From the NCBI GenBank assembly GCA_011050675.1, contig DRFI01000020.1, positions 620,001 to 684,000 of the forward strand: 64,000 nt of DNA, in the 5' to 3' direction. The position numbers and the translations under genes are program-made. Source of the DNA: Maribacter sp. GTDB taxonomy: Bacteria; Bacteroidota; Bacteroidia; Flavobacteriales; Flavobacteriaceae. Every line of letters begins with the position of its first letter. The first letter of the stretch is position 1. Positions 28,844 through 37,500 of the stretch are shown piece by piece. The notes under the pieces are model-generated. The model did not search any database and was not told where the DNA came from. It saw only the letters and a program-made list of their open reading frames with translations.

Positions 28844-28926
28844 GTTTAACTCCTTTGAATAGGGTTAAACTTCCGTATTTTAGGATTAAAAATAAAATCT
28901 GTTTGTTATACAATAATCAACAGATT
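28844..28926. repeat. Two inverted repeats in the divergent spacer
   Basis: GTTTAAC (28844-28850) pairs with GTTAAAC (28864-28870). A second hairpin pairs AATCTGTT (28896-28903) with AACAGATT (28919-28926) and continues inward through TTAT/ATAA to a three-base loop, giving about 14 pairs with one mismatch and one G-T pair. Both lie between the 80-residue membrane protein gene and the DUF2945 gene. Confidence 0.55.
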
Positions 28927-28956
28927 CATAGAACTTGCAGTATCAAATTAGTTCTC

Positions 28957-29032
28957 AAGTTTGTGCATCTCTAAACGGTATTTTCCATCACCGGTTCTCC
29001 AAAAAACTAGCTGTGATGGAAAGCACAAACTT
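28957..29032 (+). promoter_or_regulatory. Long bulged stem in the leader of the DUF2945 gene
   Basis: AAGTTTGTGC (28957-28966) and TTTCCATCAC (28982-28991) pair together with the uninterrupted segment GTGATGGAAAGCACAAACTT (29013-29032). This makes a 20-bp perfect helix with a 15-base bulge on the left side and a 21-base loop. It ends 14 bases before the ATG at 29047, so it could control ribosome access or be a processed RNA. It is not followed by a good T run. Confidence 0.6.
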
Positions 29033-29046
29033 TTAACACATTCATT

Positions 29047-29259
29047 ATGATACGAAAAGGAACAGTTGTAAAATGGTCTTGGGGAAATGGTACAGCGGAA
29101 GGTACTGTTGAAGAAACATATACTTCAAAAACGACTAAGACAATAAAAGGAAATGAAGTAACCAGAAATGGAGATAAAGACGATAAGGCGCTTTACATTA
29201 AACAAGATGATGGAGACTATGTATTAAAGAGTGAAAGCGAAGTGGAACGAGCCGACTAA
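29047..29259 (+). CDS. DUF2945 (HVA1-like Tudor-fold) small protein
   Basis: A 70-residue protein starting MIRKGTVVKWSWGNGTAEGTV, which matches the DUF2945 or hypervirulence-associated small SH3/Tudor-like fold (barrel opening with a KGxxVxWxxGxG pattern). The function of the bacterial family is unknown; members turn up in stress-gene clusters. It converges with topoisomerase IB, with seven bases between the stops. Confidence 0.85.
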   Translation: MIRKGTVVKWSWGNGTAEGTVEETYTSKTTKTIKGNEVTRNGDKDDKALYIKQDDGDYVLKSESEVERAD

Positions 29260-29266
29260 ATTGTTC

Positions 29267-30343
29267 TTACTTGTTTTTAGCTAAATTCAATAGCGGATTA
29301 AAATCTGATATTAAGTCTAACAATACAACCTCAGCTGCCGTCTGGTATTCTGTAGATGATTTGTTATCTAAGCTTTCGAAAACCTCATTCAACTCGTTAC
29401 TTTCATACTTACTTACCACAAAAGGGTGAACATAGTATTTCTTGCACACATTTCTTGTATTACCTAATGCTTTGGCTGTATCGTCAAAAGCTTCTATAAC
29501 ATTTTTTTTAATTTCACTTTCTGTAGAGGCAGGTTCTTTCTCTAATAGCGACTCAAAGAAAATGATGGTTCCAGACCATGTTCTAAAATCTTTGGCAGTA
29601 AAAAGGTCTCCACTAATTTCTTGCAGATATTCATTTACCATTCCGCTATCAACACTGGTTTTAACCCCTTCTTCATCAAAAAATTGAAACAAATCCCAGC
29701 CTGGTATTTCTTCGCACTGCAAAACCAATTTTCGCAGCCTTCTATTATTTAAAGTTATACTATGCTTTTTTCCTTTCTTGCCTGTAAATTCAAATTTCAA
29801 CTTATTCTTACTTGTTTTTAAATGTCTAGTCCTTAATGTTGACAAACCATATGTTTTATTTCTTTTGGCATATTGCTGATTACCAATACGTATATGGGTT
29901 TCTTCCATTAATCGTACAATAAGGGCAAGCACCTTCTTTTTTGGCCATCCTTTAAGTTGTAAATCTTCGTCTACCTTTTTTCTAATTAATGGTAAAGATT
30001 TACCAAATTCATGCATTCTTAAAAACTTGGTTCGGTTTCTAACCCTCATCCACAAATCGTGATACCGGTATTGAAGTCTATGTTTCATATCATAACCAAC
30101 TGCCTGTAAATGGGCATTTGCCAATAAGGCTATTTTAACTTCTTGCCATGCTGGTGGTATTACCAGTTTTTCTATTCTAGATATTTCAGACTTCTTATTT
30201 AGCGGTTTGTTCTTTAATAGATATTGAAACTTATCTTTCTCTTTGATCCGTAAAATTGATAACGCTTCTCTATCTACATATTTTAAATGTATATGAGCAG
30301 CAACATCGTGTGGTTCACTCGCTATTAGTTCTGAATACGTCAT
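29267..30343 (-). CDS. DNA topoisomerase IB
   Basis: A 358-residue eukaryotic/poxvirus-type topoisomerase that relaxes supercoils of either sign through a 3'-phosphotyrosine bond. The catalytic set is visible: Arg in MEETHIRIGN, the Lys loop in LSTLRTRHLK, Arg in KDFRTWSGT, and the nucleophile Tyr in KKYYVHP. I start at ATG 30343 (MTYSELIASEP); a GTG nine codons upstream is possible. A 19-bp inverted repeat lies immediately upstream. Confidence 0.92.
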   Translation of the reverse strand: MTYSELIASEPHDVAAHIHLKYVDREALSILRIKEKDKFQYLLKNKPLNKKSEISRIEKLVIPPAWQEVKIALLANAHLQAVGYDMKHRLQYRYHDLWMRVRNRTKFLRMHEFGKSLPLIRKKVDEDLQLKGWPKKKVLALIVRLMEETHIRIGNQQYAKRNKTYGLSTLRTRHLKTSKNKLKFEFTGKKGKKHSITLNNRRLRKLVLQCEEIPGWDLFQFFDEEGVKTSVDSGMVNEYLQEISGDLFTAKDFRTWSGTIIFFESLLEKEPASTESEIKKNVIEAFDDTAKALGNTRNVCKKYYVHPFVVSKYESNELNEVFESLDNKSSTEYQTAAEVVLLDLISDFNPLLNLAKNK

Positions 30344-30377
30344 CTTTAAGTCGTTTAAATAGTACGGCACGTAACAA

Positions 30378-30435
30378 TGAATATTTATTTTTGTTTACTC
30401 TTTTTTACATACCGTGAAACAAAAATAAATATTCA
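30378..30435. repeat. 19-bp perfect inverted repeat upstream of topoisomerase IB
   Basis: TGAATATTTATTTTTGTTT (30378-30396) is exactly complementary to 30417-30435, with a 20-base spacer. It sits in the 259-base region between the divergent topoisomerase and DUF2652 genes, 35 bases from the topoisomerase ATG. The arms are AT-rich, which favours cruciform formation in negatively supercoiled DNA. The rest of the spacer (30436-30602) shows no other clear element. Confidence 0.75.
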
Positions 30436-30602
30436 AATTGCTAATTTGGTGTTCTATCCAACTCATTTGTAATCTTAAACAACCTAATTTAAAGATTACT
30501 AGATAACATAGCTCAATTGGATTGCGGTACTAATTTCACCATACGGAGTCTTTTTAAGTTTGAAAGTTCTATACCTTTCCCCCTCACTTATTACTACAGC
30601 TT

Positions 30603-31208
30603 ATGAAAGGATCACCAATGTTAATTTGTATACCAGACATAAGCGGTTTTACTGAATTTATGAGTGAAACTGATTTTGAATTGAGCTCAAAAATAATACC
30701 TGCATTACTTAACCAAATTATCTACACCAATAAGATTGGATTAAAAGTATCTGAAATTGAAGGTGATGCCGTGCTTTTTTTTAAGACGGGAGAAATGCCC
30801 AATCTAGAAACTCTTATAGAGCAATGCAGAGTGTTTTATACCGAGTTCTATAAAGAACTTGACTCGTTAAGAGAAAAATACAAAAGCAATAAAGATGCTG
30901 CCGTTATACCAGAAATATTAGGATTGAAAATAATACTACATTATGGTAAAGAAATTGCATTGACCAAAGTTGGCAATCGTATAAAACTCTTTGGTGAAGA
31001 TTTGATTATCGCTCACAAGCTACTGAAGAATAAAATAAAATTAAGCGAATATTTATTGCTTACCGATGGTTTAACCAATTACTACAAAGAGAATAATCTA
31101 AACGATAAATTCGACTGGGGATCATTGAAACAAAACTCTACAGAATACAATCATGTAGGTGAAATCAACTACTCCTACATCAATTTAAAACCTCTTGTTA
31201 AAGAGTAG
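30603..31208 (+). CDS. DUF2652 protein, class III nucleotidyl cyclase-like
   Basis: A 201-residue protein of the DUF2652 family. The N-terminus has PDISGFTEFM and residues 58-63 are EGDAVLFF, which correspond to the two metal-binding aspartates of class III adenylate/guanylate cyclases (D in DIxGF, and D in GD). Substrate-specifying residues cannot be assigned. It could make or sense a nucleotide signal, or be an inactive cyclase fold; no activity is known for the family. It is divergent from topoisomerase IB. Confidence 0.75.
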   Translation: MKGSPMLICIPDISGFTEFMSETDFELSSKIIPALLNQIIYTNKIGLKVSEIEGDAVLFFKTGEMPNLETLIEQCRVFYTEFYKELDSLREKYKSNKDAAVIPEILGLKIILHYGKEIALTKVGNRIKLFGEDLIIAHKLLKNKIKLSEYLLLTDGLTNYYKENNLNDKFDWGSLKQNSTEYNHVGEINYSYINLKPLVKE

Positions 31209-31316
31209 TTTTTTCTAACGTTAAATAAAGTTAAAGTGTTCATCAATAAGGCTTCAGAGTTAATCGGTCTAGATAGAAATTATTAATTTTATAGTAGAAT
31301 AATTAAACAAATTATC

Positions 31317-31784
31317 ATGAGTTATTTAGACATTAAGTCAAAAGATATAGCGCCAATTGTTGAGGAATTAAACACCTTATTGGCAGATTATAATTTATAC
31401 TACCAAAACCTAAGAGGGTATCACTGGAACGTTTCTGGAAAGAACTTTTTTGACCTTCATATTAAGTTTGAAGAGTTGTATACAGATGCAAGAATCAAAA
31501 TTGATGAAATCGCAGAACGTATCTTAACTTTAAGACAAAACCCAACTAGTGAATTTTCTAAATATTTTGAAATGTCTTCTATTAAAGAAACTTCATCACT
31601 TATTTCTGATACTGAAATGGTGAAGAATATTTTAGACCAACATGAGACTTTACTAAAGCAAATGAGTAAAGTGGTTAAAAAAGCTGAAGCTGGTGGAGAT
31701 GAAGGAACTATTGATATGATCGGTGGTTATATTGGTAGTATCGAAAAAGTAAGTTGGATGTTAGATGCCTGGACAAAAGAGTAA
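31317..31784 (+). CDS. dps: Dps family DNA-protecting ferritin
   Basis: A 155-residue Dps protein that binds DNA in stationary phase and detoxifies iron and peroxide. The ferroxidase segment is NLRGYHWNVSGKNFFDLHIKFEELYTD in two parts around His37 and the Asp/Glu ligands of the neighbouring subunit, followed by IDEIAERILTL. Length is normal. A bidirectional terminator follows. The neighbours (DUF2383, YtxH operon) fit a stress block. Confidence 0.95.
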   Translation: MSYLDIKSKDIAPIVEELNTLLADYNLYYQNLRGYHWNVSGKNFFDLHIKFEELYTDARIKIDEIAERILTLRQNPTSEFSKYFEMSSIKETSSLISDTEMVKNILDQHETLLKQMSKVVKKAEAGGDEGTIDMIGGYIGSIEKVSWMLDAWTKE

Positions 31785-31810
31785 TACCTTCAATAAAGTA
31801 TCATATAAAA

Positions 31811-31841
31811 AAAGCACCTCTTTAAAAGAGGTGCTTTTTTT
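31811..31841. terminator. Bidirectional terminator after dps
   Basis: AAAGCACCTCT (31811-31821) pairs with AGAGGTGCTTT (31827-31837) around a five-base loop, with A-rich sequence on the left and a T run on the right. It can end dps on the plus strand and the YtxH operon on the minus strand. Confidence 0.92.
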
Positions 31842-31880
31842 ATGTAAACTGATAACTACCAATGTAATTCGTCTTTGTTA

Positions 31881-32075
31881 TTACTTAACTACTTTACGCA
31901 TAATATAAAGCATTCCAAATTTCTTAGCTGCGGAGAATGCAGTTGAAACCCAGTTGTACGGACTCAAATCTTCCTGCACATCTTGCTTCAACCCTTTTAA
32001 TTCTTCTAAAGCAATTTGTCGCTCTAATTTCAGGCGTTTTAAATTGTACTCTATCTCATCAAAATTTTTATACAT
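31881..32075 (-). CDS. Small protein of the YtxH operon, unknown
   Basis: A 64-residue protein with a charged helix (NLKRLKLERQIALEELKGLKQD) followed by a more hydrophobic C-terminal part (FGMLYIMRK). I do not recognise the family. It is the third gene of a tight operon after the YtxH and holin-like genes, seven bases behind the latter, so it probably works with those membrane-associated stress proteins. Confidence 0.7.
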   Translation of the reverse strand: MYKNFDEIEYNLKRLKLERQIALEELKGLKQDVQEDLSPYNWVSTAFSAAKKFGMLYIMRKVVK

Positions 32076-32082
32076 ATTTCTA

Positions 32083-32430
32083 TTAGTTAAAGAATTTATC
32101 CGATAACTTTCTTACTAACATGTTATCTATTTTACCTCTAAAAATATAGGCTATAATCAATAATACTATAAATAAAGCACCAGCAATTAAACAGGCACCT
32201 ACCATACTTTCAAGAATATTTGCAAGGAAAACTACCCCCGCAACTGTCATGAATATGAGTGCCAAAAAAGCAAGACCACCAATGACTGCCATTTTCAGCA
32301 GCATACCGGTGGTCATTGTTAATTGTTGAAACACTTTTAGCCTGTAGTATTCTTGGGTTTTCTTATAGTAAACCTCTCCTACATCAATAGCCTTATTAGA
32401 CGTTTCGTTAAGTGAATCAATGACTCCCAT
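32083..32430 (-). CDS. Phage holin family-like two-helix membrane protein
   Basis: A 115-residue protein with two strong central membrane segments (about residues 43-67 and 76-95) between charged ends. It resembles the holin-X-like proteins (YqjE/DUF1469 type) that occur beside YtxH genes in stress operons and are not phage holins in function. The start codon directly follows the YtxH stop, so the genes are coupled. Confidence 0.75.
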   Translation of the reverse strand: MGVIDSLNETSNKAIDVGEVYYKKTQEYYRLKVFQQLTMTTGMLLKMAVIGGLAFLALIFMTVAGVVFLANILESMVGACLIAGALFIVLLIIAYIFRGKIDNMLVRKLSDKFFN

Positions 32431-32763
32431 TTATACTGTTTTCTGCAGTTTCTTATTCTTCATTTTCAACTCAGCCAATTTCTTCTCTAAGGTCGAAATA
32501 ACATCATCTGTCTTGTAACTTAAATCTGAAACTAAAGATTCTACTCTTGTATCTAACGTTTCTTTTTCTTCGGTCATTTTAGATGCGACCCTATTCTTTA
32601 AATCAACTGCACTTTCAGTAAAGTTGTCTCTCGTTGCAGCTGCTTGATCAGCAATAAGTCTTCTTGTATTTTCTCCTTTATCTGGAGCGTAAAGAATTCC
32701 TAAGGCTGCACCAATTGCAGAACCTGCTATAATTGCTAATAATGTATTTCCACTATTGTTCAT
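32431..32763 (-). CDS. YtxH domain protein
   Basis: A 110-residue protein with one glycine-rich N-terminal membrane helix ending in ALGILYAPDKGENTRR, the YtxH signature, then a long charged coiled-coil region. YtxH proteins are general-stress proteins in Bacillus and relatives. It leads a three-gene operon. The spacer to the divergent aldehyde dehydrogenase gene contains the word GTTAACAAT twice (32884 and 32904), 20 bases apart. Confidence 0.88.
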   Translation of the reverse strand: MNNSGNTLLAIIAGSAIGAALGILYAPDKGENTRRLIADQAAATRDNFTESAVDLKNRVASKMTEEKETLDTRVESLVSDLSYKTDDVISTLEKKLAELKMKNKKLQKTV

Positions 32764-32883
32764 GTTATAAATTTTTTAGATTAAACTGTTCTTTCTATTT
32801 AGCGATGATATCTTAATTATCATCCTCTACAAATGTCTATATTAAAGATACAATTACTTAACTCAAAACCTTTTAATATTAAC

Positions 32884-32912
32884 GTTAACAATAGCTTAAA
32901 AGGGTTAACAAT
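32884..32912. repeat. Direct repeat GTTAACAAT, 20-base period
   Basis: GTTAACAAT occurs at 32884-32892 and 32904-32912, two helical turns apart, in the divergent spacer between the YtxH operon and the aldehyde dehydrogenase gene. It is a possible regulator binding site; similarity to the dyad at 24671-24712 is suggestive only. Confidence 0.3.
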
Positions 32913-32949
32913 TAAATGAAACGAATTAATTCATAATCTTGTTTACCTC

Positions 32950-32957
32950 TAAATTTG
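32950..32957 (+). promoter_or_regulatory. Promoter -7 element directly before the aldehyde dehydrogenase start
   Basis: TAAATTTG matches TAnnTTTG and ends five bases before the ATG at 32963. If used, transcription would begin at or within a few bases of the start codon, giving a leaderless message. Confidence 0.4.
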
Positions 32958-32962
32958 TACAT

Positions 32963-34324
32963 ATGAAAGAATACCAGACGAAGAACCCATATAACGGTAG
33001 TGTTGTAAATACTTATTCCCAAGATACTGAAGCTACTATCAACTCTAAATTAAATAAAGCCTTAGCTATTGAAGCTACTTGGGCAGGTATGGAAATTGAA
33101 GATAGGTGTCAATTATTGACCAATGTTGCAGAATTGCTGATAGACCGTAAAGAGGACTATGCAAAACTGATGACACAAGAAATGGGCAAGCCATTTTCCC
33201 AAGGTATATCTGAAATTGAAAAATGTGCATGGGTCTGTGATTTTTATGCTCTTAATGCAGAAGATTTATTGGCTGATGAAATTATAGAGACCGATGCTGA
33301 TGAAAGTTTTATAAGCAACGACCCATTAGGATGCATTCTTGCCGTTATGCCTTGGAACTATCCTTTCTGGCAAGTTATTCGCTTTGCTGCTCCGACATTG
33401 ACTGCAGGTAACACCGCTTTATTAAAACATGCCCAAAACGTAACAGGTTGTTCTCTAGCTATTGAGCAATTATTTTTGGATGCAGGATATCCAGAAGGAT
33501 GTTTTCAAAGTTTAAAAGCAGGACACGAAGAAATTGAAAAATTGATAGCCAATGACGGCATTAAGGCCGTTACACTAACCGGAAGCGAGAAAGCTGGTAA
33601 ATCAATAGCACGTACTGCAGGTGAAAATCTAAAGAAAACGGTCCTAGAACTTGGCGGGAACAATGCTTGTATTGTATGGGAAGATGCCGATTTGGACCAA
33701 TATATAGACATAATGGTTACTGCACGTATGCAAAATACAGGGCAGAGCTGCATTGCCGCTAAACGTTTTATAGTTTGTGAAGACATTTATGATGCTTTCT
33801 TAGAAAAATTTACCAAAAAAGTGAAGTCGCTCAAAAGTGGTGATCCCATGAAAGAAGATACATTCATTGGTGTTATGGCTCGTGAAGATTTAGCGGAAGA
33901 ACTACAAGAACAAGTTAATAAATCTATTAAACAAGGTGCTAAAGTTGTTCTAGGCAACATGCGAAAAGAGGCCTATTTTTCACCTACTATACTTACAGAT
34001 GTTGCTGAAGATATGCCTGTTTTCAACGAAGAAACATTTGGTCCTGTTGCTGCAATAATTAAAGTTAAGGATAGAGAAGAGGCCATTGCCACGGCAGCCA
34101 ATTCTAGATTAGGATTAGGTAGTATGTTATTTACAGAAGATGTAGATGCGGCAATGGACATAATTTCCAAAATACCAGATGGTGCATTTTTTATAAACGA
34201 TATGGTTAAATCTGATCCAAGATTACCATTTGGTGGTACAAAAGCTTCAGGATATGGTAGAGAATTATCAAGAGAAGGAATCTTAGAATTCGTAAACAAA
34301 AAGACAGTTTACATTAAAAAATAA
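32963..34324 (+). CDS. Succinate-semialdehyde dehydrogenase family protein
   Basis: A 453-residue NAD(P)-dependent aldehyde dehydrogenase. The catalytic Cys263 is in NTGQSCIAAKRF and the general base Glu229 in LELGGNNA, with MPWNYPFWQ at the cofactor side. The short length and NPYNGSVVNTY-like N-terminus match the short succinate-semialdehyde dehydrogenase group, which oxidises succinate semialdehyde to succinate. I chose ATG 32963 over the upstream TTG at 32939. The small membrane ORF at 34330 follows within five bases. Confidence 0.9.
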   Translation: MKEYQTKNPYNGSVVNTYSQDTEATINSKLNKALAIEATWAGMEIEDRCQLLTNVAELLIDRKEDYAKLMTQEMGKPFSQGISEIEKCAWVCDFYALNAEDLLADEIIETDADESFISNDPLGCILAVMPWNYPFWQVIRFAAPTLTAGNTALLKHAQNVTGCSLAIEQLFLDAGYPEGCFQSLKAGHEEIEKLIANDGIKAVTLTGSEKAGKSIARTAGENLKKTVLELGGNNACIVWEDADLDQYIDIMVTARMQNTGQSCIAAKRFIVCEDIYDAFLEKFTKKVKSLKSGDPMKEDTFIGVMAREDLAEELQEQVNKSIKQGAKVVLGNMRKEAYFSPTILTDVAEDMPVFNEETFGPVAAIIKVKDREEAIATAANSRLGLGSMLFTEDVDAAMDIISKIPDGAFFINDMVKSDPRLPFGGTKASGYGRELSREGILEFVNKKTVYIKK

Positions 34325-34329
34325 AAGAC

Positions 34330-34500
34330 ATGAAACAAAATACAGAAGAAACAAAATTTGTAAAAGAGCCTGAAGAAGAAACACAAGAATATATTCTTCA
34401 GAAAAATAAGAAAACGAAGTTGGGCGTCACAATTCTTACGGCATTTCTAGTGCTTCTAATTATTGCAATAATCATTTCTAACATCTTTTTTAATAATTAG
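34330..34500 (+). CDS. Small tail-anchored membrane protein
   Basis: A 56-residue ORF beginning MKQNTEETKFVKEPEEE, with a charged N-terminal half, a basic cluster (KNKKTKLG) and a single hydrophobic helix at the C-terminus (VTILTAFLVLLIIAIIIS). It starts five bases after the aldehyde dehydrogenase stop and ends 26 bases before the next gene, so it fills the gap in the same direction. The composition is that of a real small membrane protein; function unknown. Confidence 0.6.
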   Translation: MKQNTEETKFVKEPEEETQEYILQKNKKTKLGVTILTAFLVLLIIAIIISNIFFNN

Positions 34501-34526
34501 AAAAGCTTATAAACTTAAAAATCTTT

Positions 34527-37500
34527 ATGGTCAACCAACATAGTCAATTCAATTGGACAAACTTTAAGATTGCCAAATCTATTAGTTTTACAATTGTATT
34601 ACTCCTACTTTCTTCATGCGCAACTTTTAAGGAACAGGGTATTTCCAATATTGTAAATGATACCCCGAGCAATACTATTACGTACTCGTTTTATATTGCA
34701 GGTGGTTTAGGCAATACTTCAGGAGTTCCAAATCATGACTTGTTAAATCGTTTTAAACAAGAGCTTAATAATGCATCCGAGAATAGTACATTGGTATTTA
34801 CAGGTGATAATATTTCCACCGAAAGTGGTGATTGGAAGGCTGATAGTTTACTGGTAAAACAACAATTAGAACTTTCGACTGCTTTTAAAGGTAAAACTGT
34901 TTTTCTTCCTGGTAATAATGAGTGGAAAAGTTATGAGCTTGATAAAATTGAAAAGGTTGAGAATTATTTAAAAGAGGTTGAACGAAAAAGTACAACAGTT
35001 GTTCCTAATAATGGTTGCCCTATTGATCATAGGGTCATTAACGATGACCTAGATTTAATATTAGTAGATTCTAAATGGTTTATATCTAACTGGTCTAGAA
35101 TTGAAGGCATTAACAGCAAATGCACAGATATTATTACCCGTAGAAGATTCATGGAAGAACTGGAAGGATATATTGGTGACGGTCAAGGAAAGAACATTGT
35201 CATTGCCATGCATCATCCTGTGTTTACCAACGGAACGTATGCAGGGAAAACTACGGTAAACGATCACGTAACACCACTACCAATATTGGGCACCATTAAA
35301 AACGCTGTAATGGACTTGGGTGCTTTTGACCCAGAACACGTTAATTCAAGAAGATATAACTATTTACGAATAGCTGTTAGTGCACTAGCACAGGCAAACG
35401 ACAGAATAACATTAATTTCTGGTCATGAAGAGAGTCTGCAGCTACTTGAAGGTGGTGGTATTCATCAAATTGTTAGTGGATCACTTGGTGAAAAAAGCGC
35501 GACCAAATTAGGACCTGGTAGAATAACTGCTATCGGTGGCTCTATTGATTATCAAGGAGAATATGCTTACGGAGAAAGAGGTTTTGCGCGCTTAGACTAT
35601 TTCGCCGACGGTAGCTCTAAAGTGACCTTTATTACAGAAAACGACCTTAACAATAGTAAAACATTCGCAGTTCTGCCTGCTAAAGAACCCCTAAAAGAAT
35701 ACGAACAATCTACAAATAGCGACAAAAAAATAGAGAAGACTACTATCCTCAACGACCCAAAAGACTATGATAAAAGTAGCATTTACAAATTTCTATGGGG
35801 TGATCGTTATCGTAAATATTACGGCAAATCCGTTGAAGCTCCAATTGTAAAATTAGATACACTTTATGGTGGTCTATCTGTCGTAAAAGAAGGTGGAGGG
35901 CATCAATCTTTCTCGCTGCGTTTAGAAGATAGTAACGGCAAGCAATATGCAATGCGTTCTTTGCAAAAAAGCGCATTAAAATTTTTGAAATTCAAGCTAC
36001 CAGGAATTTCATATAATACTCAAGACTACCAAGACACTTGGGCAGAAAAAGCTATTTCAGATTTTTTTACAACCGCTCATCCTTACATGCAATTAATAGT
36101 AGACCCCCTTGCAGCATCGGTAGCTATTAATCACTCAGATACAGATTTGTTTTATGTTCCAAAACAAGACAGTCTTAAGCAATTCAATGAAAACTATGGT
36201 GATGAGCTTTATTATATAGAAAGAAGACCTTCGGAAGAACAGGCGCATTATAAAGGGTATAGAAGAACTATAAATGAAACTTCTGGTAAGGTTACCGATT
36301 ATGAAAGCACTACCGATATGCTTGAAAAAATTAAAAGCGATGAGTCTTATTATGTAGATGAAAGAAGTTTCATTAGAGCTCGAATTTTTGATATGCTAAT
36401 TGGCGATTGGGACCGTCACCAGGACCAATGGAGGTGGATAGAATACGAAAGCCCAGACGGTGAAAAAGAATTTATGCCCATTCCGCGCGATCGTGATAAT
36501 TCATTTCCAAGATTTGATGGTAAAGTTATACCATTCATTCAATGGTTTGTACCCAACACAAGAAATTGGCAAACATATGATGATGACATTGATAATGTAA
36601 AATGGCTTAATCTATCAGGTAATAAACTAGACCGAACATTATTGACTTCATATGGTCCAGAGGTTTGGGTGCAAGAAGCAAAAGCTATTCAGGAAGGAAT
36701 GACACCAGACGTAATAGATGAAGCATTTACGCGTCTACCTATATCTGTACAAGACGAAACTTCTGAAAATATAAAGACAAGTTTAAAACAGCGTCTAGTA
36801 GCATTAACAGAAACTGCAAAGGATTATGCAGAATACCTCAACAAGATAGTTGCTGTTACAGGTACTGAAAAAGATGACATATTTACCATGACGCGAATGG
36901 AAAATGGCGACACTAAAGTAGTAGTAAAGCGCATTCTATCCGATGAGAAAAATAAAGAAATATATTCTAGGATTTTCAACGATAGCCTCACCAAAGAAAT
37001 ATGGATTTATGGTCTTGGCGATGATGATGTTTTTGTTGTTGAAGGAATAGAAAACCCTAAGACAAAATTAAGAATTATCGGGGGGTATGGCAAAGATAGT
37101 TATGACATTGCAAACAAGAAAAAGGTGAAATTATACGACTGGAAACATGAAAAAATCAGTTTTGAAAATTTAAAACCAGCAACTTTATTAACTGATAACT
37201 ATAAGACAAATACCTTTCATTTTAGATATTTTAAACCGAACACAAATGTGTTGGTACCGACCCTAGGTTTTAGAACCGACGATGGTATGTTCTTGGGAGC
37301 TTCGAATACTTATACCCAAAATGGTATCGATGGTAATACTTTTAGACAACAACATACTATAAGTGCCAATTACTATTTTAAATTTAAAGCGGCAGAACTA
37401 TCATATTCAGGAATTTACGGCAGTGTTTTCCCTGGATGGAATTTTGAAATGGATGCCTATTATGCCAACGACCGCTATGTAAGTAACTTCTTTGGTTTTG

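Noticed and set aside
32083-32430. Phage lysis gene (holin) or prophage remnant
   Set aside because: It lies in a YtxH stress operon with no endolysin, integrase or structural phage gene near. The holin-like label reflects only the two membrane helices.
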